From contig JBKPBQ010000100.1 of assembly GCA_046726955.1 (NCBI GenBank), positions 1 to 9,756 on the forward strand: a stretch of 9,756 bases of DNA, in the 5' to 3' direction. Position numbers and translations under genes: made by a program. This document shows positions 1-5,443 of this stretch, in pieces (the stretch's first letter is position 1; each line of letters opens with the position of its first letter). The notes beneath the pieces were generated by a model, which was given only the letters and a program-made list of their open reading frames with translations, was not told where the DNA came from and made no database searches. The stretch is from CAVPGH01 sp046726955 (GTDB taxonomy: Bacteria; Acidobacteriota; Vicinamibacteria; Fen-336).

Positions 1-1
1 G

Positions 2-277
2 AAGGAGCGGCGATTCGCCCGCGACTACCTGCCCACCGACGGGAAGGAGATCCACTGGGACCTCGTCCGCGCCGCCCTCGCCTCCGTGGCCGAGACCGCG
101 ATCCTCCCGCTGCAGGACGTGCTCGGCCTCGGCAGCGACGCGCGGATGAACGTCCCTGCGCGGGCCTCGGGAAACTGGCGGTGGCGCTACCGCCGCGAGG
201 AGCTCACACACGCGGTGCGCAAGCGCCTGCGCCGGCTCACCGAGATCTACGGGCGCGCCGCCTCCGCGCGGGAGTAG
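2..277 (+). CDS. malQ: 4-alpha-glucanotransferase (amylomaltase), C-terminal fragment
   Basis: This is the last 91 codons of a gene that begins to the left of the window; the frame is open from base 2 and ends at TAG 275-277. The fragment carries the final conserved block of glycoside hydrolase family 77 amylomaltases: IHWDLVRAAL, then QDVLGLGSDARMNVP, then GNWRWRY. Family members transfer 1,4-alpha-glucan segments between maltodextrins in the cytoplasm, in maltose or glycogen metabolism. The catalytic Asp and Glu residues lie upstream and cannot be checked. The last 31 bp overlap the 3' end of the convergent patatin-like gene. The identification is secure because this C-terminal block is highly distinctive; which glucan pathway it serves is not visible here. 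Confidence 0.93.
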   Translation, partial: KERRFARDYLPTDGKEIHWDLVRAALASVAETAILPLQDVLGLGSDARMNVPARASGNWRWRYRREELTHAVRKRLRRLTEIYGRAASARE

Positions 278-2841
278 CCCCCGCCGACGCTCTCGACGAG
301 CCGCTCCAGCGTCCCTCCCGCGATGCTTCCGCAGACCTCGGCCACCGTGTGCTCGCCGAGCATCCGGTAGCTCTCCGTCTGCGCCTCGTTGAACCACTGG
401 TTGGCCGTCGTCTGGTGCGGGAAGGCGGGGAAGGCGGCGGCGTAGCTCAGCACGTCCGGCGGCTCGTCGCCGAGGAGCATCGGCTTCAGGTAGAGCAGCC
501 AGCCGTCTTCGACTCCAGTGTCGACGGCGGAGTAGCGGATGCGGGCCACCGCCGCCCGCCGCTTCTTCGCCTCGAGCAGCGCCAACTGTCCCTCCACGAA
601 CTCGATGGGGATGCCGAAGTCGATCCGGACCTTCCGGATCGCATTGCCGAGGTCGGCGTAGGCGAAAGTCGGGTCGCAGTCCCCGTCGAGCACTACGATC
701 GTCCGGCAGCGCCGCAGGATCATCTCGTAGAGCGCGAGGTTCTCGAAGTGCCCGCCGTCCGAGAGGTAGACGTAGGGGCTCGTGTCGTCCGTGAGGCCGA
801 GCATCTCCTTCACGACCGGCGCCACCGCGTAACGGGGACCGGCGAGCCGCCAGCTCTTCCGCCCCGCGCGACCGGGGTTGCCGAGCCACCAGCCGAGCCG
901 CGCGTTGAACAGCATCATCGTGAACCCGACGAGCGGGGAGGAGTCGTAGCCCATGTTGGGGCTGGCCGCGGCGCCGGAGATGGTCATGGCGGTGCCGAGC
1001 GAGATGCCGCGCCGGCCTCCGTAGAACGCCGAATCGCGGTAGCCGAGGAGGCGGCTGCCCGAGTCGTAGGGGGTGACGGTGAAGCTCTCCGCCTTGCGCT
1101 GCTGCCAGGCGAGCTTCTGCCCGGCCACGAGGTTCAAGGTCAGGTTCAGGACGGGCACTGGCTTTTGCCCGCGCAGCGCCGAGATCGGCAGGTCGTCCGC
1201 GGGATCGAAGCCCGTGAACGACGAGGCGCGCCTCTGGCGGTTCGAGGCCGCGAGGTAGGCGCGGATGAGACGGTCCTTGTACATCCCGTGGAGCGAGAAC
1301 GTGTTGATGTTGATGTAGCGGCCCATCACGAGCGTGGCGGCGGCGAGGGCGACGAGCAGGCCGAGGCTCGCGCCGAGGCTCGTGTGCTCGACGAGGGTGT
1401 GGTGGTCCCAGAATCGGGCCTCGACCGTCCCGGTCACGGCGAGGAGCCAGTTGGTGAGCATGGTGAGGGCGAGCATCAGGAGGAGGAGGAAGACCGGAAG
1501 CGCCGCCTTGCGCAGGATCGGGCCCACGGCGTTCGCGAAGCCGGGCGGGGGAGCGCTCGGGCCCGTCGGCTTGGGGGCCCTCGAGGTCATCCATCCCGCG
1601 AGCATGCCGATCGCGCCGAGGACGCCGTGCGTGGCGTGACTCCACTGGAAGGCGAAGTGCGGGATCACGAGCACGATCAAGGACAGCATCAGCCATCCGA
1701 GCACGGCGATGAGCGTGTAGGCCGTGGAGCGCGCCACCCACTCGCGGTCGGGCTCGTCGAGCATGCGGCTCGTGAACCCCACGGCGAGCATCTGCCCGAG
1801 CAGGAGGCCGCCGAGGACGAGGGCCGGGGCGAGGGCGGCGTAGAACGACGGATCGCTCTCCTCGCGAGAGGCCTCGAAGAGCACGTGGGTGAGGACGTAG
1901 GTGGTCGCACCGGAGACGATCCCGAAGAGAGCGCTCGCCAGGGTGAGCGGCCCGAAGAGCTGTCGCAGGAACCGCCGCGGGTTCGAGAAGAGGTCGTAGA
2001 CGACGAGGAGCGCGATCCAGCTCAGGACAGTGACGACGAGCCCGGCTGTCACGAGAATGGCAAGCGTGGGCTTGTGTCCCAGGTCGTCCCAGACCCACCA
2101 CGAGCCCAGGACGAGCAGGAACGCGGACAACAGGAAGGGGACGAGGCACAGGCGCACGAACCGCGCCTGCGTGATGTCGCGGCCGCCCAGGCTCGGCAGC
2201 GCGCCGAAGCCGTTGAAGGTGGCGACTGCGAAGAGTGCAATGCCCACGCCCACGACCGCGAACTCGAGGGTGTCGAATCCGGGCCACGGGTCGCCCGTGT
2301 CCGGCGGAGCGATCTGGAGCAGCGAGACGAGCACCCGCGGCACCATGAGGACGCTCATGAGCAGTGGGGCGAGGAGGAGCCAGTTGAGGAGGAGGTTCCG
2401 CACGACGATGGCGACCAGAGTCCAGAAGTCGCCGGAAGCGAATCCCACGCGGGGCGTGAGGTAGCTGTTGTACTCGCGGAGGTGCTCGACCGGATCGAAC
2501 GCGTCGGTGTCCGTGCCTTCGCGGGCGGCGCGGCTCGCCGGATCGTCGAGGCGAGGGAGGACACCCGCGAGGCCCGCGGCGCGGTGGATCCACGCGGAGA
2601 GCCAGCTCCCGACGTAGCCCCCGCCCGAGACCGTGGAGAGGTAGTCGAACTGGCCGAGGAAGCCGCGCCGGGCGAGCTCCTGGATCGCGCCGAGGGCGAA
2701 CGTCGCGCTCCGGATCCCGCCTCCAGAGATGCAGAGCGCGCGGAGGGGCTCGCCCGGGGCGCGGCCCAGCCCCGCGCGCTCGCGCTCGATCGTGTCCTTG
2801 AAGTAGATCGGCCGGTCCGGCGGGTCCTGCCGTGGCGTCAC
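247..2841 (-). CDS. Membrane-embedded patatin-like phospholipase family protein
   Basis: 864 residues. The N-terminal part has the patatin oxyanion segment LCISGGGIRSATF (about 37-48) and the nucleophile segment STVSGGGYVGSW (69-80), with Ser72 as the likely nucleophile. The second dyad residue is in LSDGGHFENLALYE (693-706), Asp695. Patatins hydrolyse acyl esters of phospholipids with this Ser-Asp dyad. Between the two motifs lie about ten hydrophobic segments (near 139-168, 193-210, 231-250, 258-283, 297-318, 334-354, 374-394, 405-418, 447-469, 488-506), so the enzyme should sit in the inner membrane. The classic GxSxG has Thr70 in place of its first Gly. The start is GTG at 2841, preceded by GGGAGG (2847-2852) with 5-nt spacing. 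It is divergent from the PagL-like gene and overlaps malQ by 31 bp at the 3' end. The family call is firm; substrate and topology are inferred. Confidence 0.88.
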   Translation of the reverse strand: MTPRQDPPDRPIYFKDTIERERAGLGRAPGEPLRALCISGGGIRSATFALGAIQELARRGFLGQFDYLSTVSGGGYVGSWLSAWIHRAAGLAGVLPRLDDPASRAAREGTDTDAFDPVEHLREYNSYLTPRVGFASGDFWTLVAIVVRNLLLNWLLLAPLLMSVLMVPRVLVSLLQIAPPDTGDPWPGFDTLEFAVVGVGIALFAVATFNGFGALPSLGGRDITQARFVRLCLVPFLLSAFLLVLGSWWVWDDLGHKPTLAILVTAGLVVTVLSWIALLVVYDLFSNPRRFLRQLFGPLTLASALFGIVSGATTYVLTHVLFEASREESDPSFYAALAPALVLGGLLLGQMLAVGFTSRMLDEPDREWVARSTAYTLIAVLGWLMLSLIVLVIPHFAFQWSHATHGVLGAIGMLAGWMTSRAPKPTGPSAPPPGFANAVGPILRKAALPVFLLLLMLALTMLTNWLLAVTGTVEARFWDHHTLVEHTSLGASLGLLVALAAATLVMGRYININTFSLHGMYKDRLIRAYLAASNRQRRASSFTGFDPADDLPISALRGQKPVPVLNLTLNLVAGQKLAWQQRKAESFTVTPYDSGSRLLGYRDSAFYGGRRGISLGTAMTISGAAASPNMGYDSSPLVGFTMMLFNARLGWWLGNPGRAGRKSWRLAGPRYAVAPVVKEMLGLTDDTSPYVYLSDGGHFENLALYEMILRRCRTIVVLDGDCDPTFAYADLGNAIRKVRIDFGIPIEFVEGQLALLEAKKRRAAVARIRYSAVDTGVEDGWLLYLKPMLLGDEPPDVLSYAAAFPAFPHQTTANQWFNEAQTESYRMLGEHTVAEVCGSIAGGTLERLVESVGGGYSRAEAARP

Positions 2842-2846
2842 TGTCG

Positions 2847-2852
2847 CCTCCC
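2847..2852 (-). promoter_or_regulatory. Shine-Dalgarno site of the patatin-like gene
   Basis: Read on the minus strand this is GGGAGG followed by a 5-nt spacer (CGACA) and GTG. It supports the GTG at 2841 as the true start. It also contrasts with the plus-strand trio, whose starts lack a recognisable Shine-Dalgarno sequence. Confidence 0.75.
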
Positions 2853-2877
2853 GCGAGCTCCTCGCCTTGCCGTGCGG

Positions 2878-2883
2878 ATTCTA
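2878..2883 (-). promoter_or_regulatory. Candidate -10 element for the patatin-like gene
   Basis: The minus strand reads TAGAAT, five of six matches to TATAAT, in an otherwise GC-rich stretch. Transcription would start near 2871 and give a leader of about 30 nt containing the GGGAGG site. The hexamer at a 17-bp spacing, CGTCAA, is a poor -35 match, so the promoter would depend mainly on the -10 or on an activator. Confidence 0.5.
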
Positions 2884-2900
2884 GCGTTCCTCGCCTCGCC

Positions 2901-2930
2901 TTGACGCGGGCCGTCGCCGGACGGTAGTCT
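2901..2930 (+). promoter_or_regulatory. Candidate promoter for the PagL-like gene and following genes
   Basis: TTGACG (2901-2906, five of six matches to the -35 consensus) and TAGTCT (2925-2930; matches T, A and final T of the -10) are 18 bp apart. The expected transcription start is at about 2936-2939, immediately at the TTG start codon at 2939. The mRNA would then have almost no leader. It is placed back to back with the minus-strand -10 at 2878-2883, so both genes are probably driven from this 97-bp gap. Confidence 0.45.
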
Positions 2931-2938
2931 CGCCGCCT

Positions 2939-3451
2939 TTGCAGACCCTTCGCACCCTCGCGGCCGCGGGCGCTCTCGTCCTTTTGCTGTCCGCGCCGTT
3001 GCGAGCGGCGGACAGCGGCTTCGTCTCCCTCTCCGCCGGGCTGTTCGACGCGCTCCAGGCGGACGACCGCGCGGGAGAGCTCGGGCTGCAGGTGCGCGGA
3101 CGCGGCTGGCTCTGGCGTCGTCGCCTCGCCCCCATGGCCGGGATCCTGACCACGACCGACGGGTCTTTCTGCGGCTACGCGGGAGTGAGCCTCGACGTTC
3201 CTCTCGGCACCCACTTCGCGCTCCGCGCGAGCTTCGGACCCGGCGCCTACGCGCGGGGCGACGGCAAGGACCTCTACTCGGTCTTCCAGATGCGGTCGGG
3301 GATCGAGGCGGGATGGCGCTTCTCGGGTGGGACTCGTCTCGGCGTCGAGCTCGGGCACATCTCGAACGGGAGCATCACCGAGTACAACCCGGGGCAGACG
3401 AGCCTCCTGCTGCTCGTGACGCTGCCCTTCGCGACCGGCGGAGGACGCTGA
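2939..3451 (+). CDS. PagL-like lipid A 3-O-deacylase / acyloxyacyl hydrolase family outer-membrane protein
   Basis: 170 residues. The N-terminus (1-23, ending LRA before AD) is a Sec signal peptide. The rest alternates short beta strands typical of a small beta barrel, including FQMRSGIEAGWRF (116-128). The signature HISNGSITEYNPG starts at His140: His140, Ser142, Asn143 and Asn150 match the PagL His-x-Ser-Asn and the later Asn of the oxyanion hole. PagL enzymes remove the 3-O-linked acyl chain of lipid A in the outer membrane. The Glu expected 14 residues after the His is Thr154 here, while Glu148 lies nearby. The start is TTG at 2939: it is the only in-frame start that keeps the signal peptide intact, because an in-frame stop lies at 2882-2884 with no ATG, GTG or TTG between. 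No Shine-Dalgarno is evident. It is first in a three-gene plus-strand run. Confidence 0.72.
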   Translation: MQTLRTLAAAGALVLLLSAPLRAADSGFVSLSAGLFDALQADDRAGELGLQVRGRGWLWRRRLAPMAGILTTTDGSFCGYAGVSLDVPLGTHFALRASFGPGAYARGDGKDLYSVFQMRSGIEAGWRFSGGTRLGVELGHISNGSITEYNPGQTSLLLLVTLPFATGGGR

Positions 3452-3492
3452 CCGGCCTCTCCGCGAAATCGTGAGACACTGAGTTTCCAGCC

Positions 3493-4485
3493 ATGGAAAC
3501 GCTCCGCTACGCGGCCGCCGCCTGCCAGACCGACCTGCCGAACCCCGTCGGGCGCGCCGAGATGCGCGCCAACACGGACCGCATGCTCGCGATGATCGAC
3601 GACGCGCTGCTCGGCGCGAAGCCGTTCGTGCCCGTGCGGCTGGTCGTCTTTCCCGAGTTCGCGCACTCGGCGCCGGTCTTCGAGACGGTGGCCGAGCTTC
3701 GCGAGAAGCTCGCGGTCCCGATTCCCAACGAGCACACCGACCGGCTCGTGGTCCGGGCGAAGCAGGAGGGGATCTACATCCAGAGCGGGTCGATGATCGA
3801 GACCGACCCGAAGCATCCGGACGTCGTCTTCAACGCGACGTGTCTCCTCGGTCCCGAAGGCATCCTCTACAAGTACCGCAAGGTGAACCCCTGGATCCCG
3901 TTCGAGGTCCAGTCGAGCCCCCACGACATCCCCGGATACGCGGAGCCGCTCTTCCCGGTAGCGGACACGCCGATCGGGAAGATCGGGTGCGCGATCTGCT
4001 ACGACTGGATCTTTCCGGAAGCGCTGCGCCAGCTCGCGGCCAACGGGGCGGAAGTGCTCGTGCGCGTCTCCGCGTACATGGATCCCTGGGGGGCGACCGA
4101 GCCCATGGACTGGTGGACCGTGGTGAACCGCTGCCGCGCCCTGGAGAACGTGGCTTATGTCGTGGCCGCGAACCAGGGGGCGGCGCTTCGGCGCTTCCCG
4201 CCGTACTCGTGGCCGGGCGGAAGCATGGTCGTGGACTTCGACGGCCGCGTGCTCGCCCAGGCCTCGCCCGGGCCCGGCGAGAGGATCGTGGTCGCCCCCG
4301 TCGACGTCTCCGCGCTGCGACACGAGCGGGCGGCGCGCACGGGACACCACATGCTCGCGCACCTCCGCACGGAGGCCTACCCGGTCTACCGCCGCCACCT
4401 CTACCCGCCCGAGGGGGCGAAGGGTGCCCTCTCCTACGAGGAGAACGAGGCGCGCATCGGAGCCGTGAAGAAGAAGCTCACGTGA
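3493..4485 (+). CDS. Carbon-nitrogen hydrolase, aliphatic amidase/formamidase-like
   Basis: 330 residues of the nitrilase superfamily, with no signal peptide, so probably cytoplasmic. Glu55 lies in VVFPEFAHS, Lys130 in KYRKVNPWIPFE, Glu138 at the end of that motif, and Cys169 in CAICYDWIFPE. Together these form the family Glu-Lys-Glu-Cys set. The YRKxxPWxPxE motif, GAEVLVRVSAYMDP (185-198), the 75-residue Glu-to-Lys and 8-residue Lys-to-Glu spacings, and the length recall AmiE/AmiF amidases, which release ammonia from short amides. The Glu138-to-Cys169 distance is about seven residues longer than I recall for AmiE, so the substrate may differ. N-carbamoyl amidases and other nitrilase-branch enzymes are alternatives. 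It starts at ATG 3493, 41 bp after the PagL-like gene and 16 bp before the next, so it is probably co-transcribed. No clear Shine-Dalgarno is seen. Confidence 0.82.
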   Translation: METLRYAAAACQTDLPNPVGRAEMRANTDRMLAMIDDALLGAKPFVPVRLVVFPEFAHSAPVFETVAELREKLAVPIPNEHTDRLVVRAKQEGIYIQSGSMIETDPKHPDVVFNATCLLGPEGILYKYRKVNPWIPFEVQSSPHDIPGYAEPLFPVADTPIGKIGCAICYDWIFPEALRQLAANGAEVLVRVSAYMDPWGATEPMDWWTVVNRCRALENVAYVVAANQGAALRRFPPYSWPGGSMVVDFDGRVLAQASPGPGERIVVAPVDVSALRHERAARTGHHMLAHLRTEAYPVYRRHLYPPEGAKGALSYEENEARIGAVKKKLT

Positions 4486-4491
4486 TAGGAT
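4483..4491 (+). promoter_or_regulatory. Possible extended -10 just before the secreted-protein gene
   Basis: TGATAGGAT combines the TGN extension with TAGGAT (4486-4491; matches T, A, A and T of TATAAT). It overlaps the amidase stop codon and ends 10 nt before the ATG at 4502. If active, it would give a leader of only 3-4 nt. No convincing -35 lies upstream and chance is possible, so this is a weak call. Confidence 0.25.
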
Positions 4492-4501
4492 CCGCCGATC
4501 G

Positions 4502-5443
4502 ATGCTGTCGCGCCGGGCTCTGCTCCTCCCCTTCTTTCTACTGATCCCGCTCGCCGCGTCCGCCCAGGACGTGGGGGGCGCGTGGTCCGGATGGGGCCGC
4601 CTCACGAACGACTGGCCCGGGCTCTCGTGCAGCTACGACGGCTCGGCCGTCCCCGGCTCCGTGAAGCTCGACCTCAAGCAATCGGGGACGACCTTCGGGG
4701 GGACGATCCTCCTCGACATCGCTCCCGCCGCCGGCTCCGGCTGCCCGCCGCTCCGCAAGCAGTACCTCGTGACGGAGGCCCGCCTTTCGGAGGGCGCGAT
4801 CACGCTCGTGGATTCCGGAGGGCTGGAGTGGAATCTCTCGCCGCGCGAGGGCGGGAGCGTTCTCACGGGCCTCGTGGCCTGGAAGGAAGGCGGCGCTCCC
4901 GAAGCGCTCGCCGCCGGCTTCTCCGTCCAGGGCAAGACGCCGCTCGTGCGGCTGTCCGGCGAGGTCCGTCTCGAGCGGCCGGGAGCGGCGAAGTCTGCGG
5001 CCGCCGCGCCGTCCCCGTCTCCATCCCCGTCTCCCGCCGCGGCCGGCCGTGAGACCGAGGCGAAGGAAGCCCCCGCTCCGGCGGGCGGCGGGGCAGCGGC
5101 GGGCGGGGCGCCCAAGCACGTGACGGGCGGAGACCGCGTCGGTCACATCGTGGCGATCATCGGCGCGAACGTCGTAGCCGCGGGCGCGATCTACGGCGTC
5201 AACAAGCTCGGCCAGAAGAACTCGAGCTCGAGCACGACCTGCTCGCCCCGCAACTGCTTCATCGGCGCGCCCGGCGAGGCCTGCCTCTGCAACGCGAACG
5301 TGCTCGCGGGCGCGCCCTGCGAGACCGTGCCCGGCGGCGTGCCGCTCGGGGGCGCGTGCGACGGGACGACGCGTCCCTGCCAGTCCGGGTTCTCCTGCAA
5401 CGGCGGGATCTGCCAGGACGGCTCGGGGGCCTGCCCCTACTGA
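4502..5443 (+). CDS. Secreted or membrane-tethered protein with beta domain, Pro-Ser/Ala-Gly linker and Cys-rich tail
   Basis: 313 residues; family not recognised. A signal peptide covers about 1-21 (LLLPFFLLIPLAASA before QD). Residues 22-160 form a beta-like domain with two cysteines (43 and 81) and alternating hydrophobic strands. A low-complexity linker follows: four Ser-Pro repeats at 170-178, then an Ala/Gly/Pro stretch to about 205. A hydrophobic segment at 214-233 is followed by lysines, then four serines. The last 67 residues hold ten cysteines (247, 252, 261, 263, 273, 286, 293, 299, 304, 311). The later ones have a spacing resembling small disulfide-knot modules (GACDGTTRPCQSGFSCNGGI). 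The domain order suggests an envelope-attached protein displaying a disulfide-rich tip, but the role is unknown. ATG 4502 is 16 bp after the amidase stop, with no Shine-Dalgarno. The 3' end overlaps the convergent gene by 7 bp. Confidence 0.8.
   Translation: MLSRRALLLPFFLLIPLAASAQDVGGAWSGWGRLTNDWPGLSCSYDGSAVPGSVKLDLKQSGTTFGGTILLDIAPAAGSGCPPLRKQYLVTEARLSEGAITLVDSGGLEWNLSPREGGSVLTGLVAWKEGGAPEALAAGFSVQGKTPLVRLSGEVRLERPGAAKSAAAAPSPSPSPSPAAAGRETEAKEAPAPAGGGAAAGGAPKHVTGGDRVGHIVAIIGANVVAAGAIYGVNKLGQKNSSSSTTCSPRNCFIGAPGEACLCNANVLAGAPCETVPGGVPLGGACDGTTRPCQSGFSCNGGICQDGSGACPY
5009..5032 (+). repeat. Two imperfect 12-bp tandem repeats encoding Pro-Ser
   Basis: CCGTCCCCGTCT is followed directly by CCATCCCCGTCT, with one mismatch; each unit encodes Pro-Ser-Pro-Ser. 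It lies in the linker of the secreted protein. Copy number could vary by slippage without breaking the frame, lengthening or shortening the linker by four residues. Confidence 0.7.

Noticed and set aside
181..2904. 907-codon plus-strand open frame opposite the patatin-like gene
   Set aside because: The product is almost all Arg, Glu, Ala, Gly and His with no domain or membrane logic. It is a codon-bias shadow of the minus-strand gene, whose motifs are clear.
3438..3464. GCGGAG...CTCCGC inverted repeat between the PagL-like and amidase genes as a terminator
   Set aside because: Only a 6-bp stem with a 15-nt loop and no T tract; probably chance in GC-rich sequence.
3274..4605. 443-codon minus-strand open frame opposite the amidase-like gene
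   Set aside because: Low-complexity Arg/His/Val/Asp product; the plus strand holds a complete nitrilase-family catalytic set.
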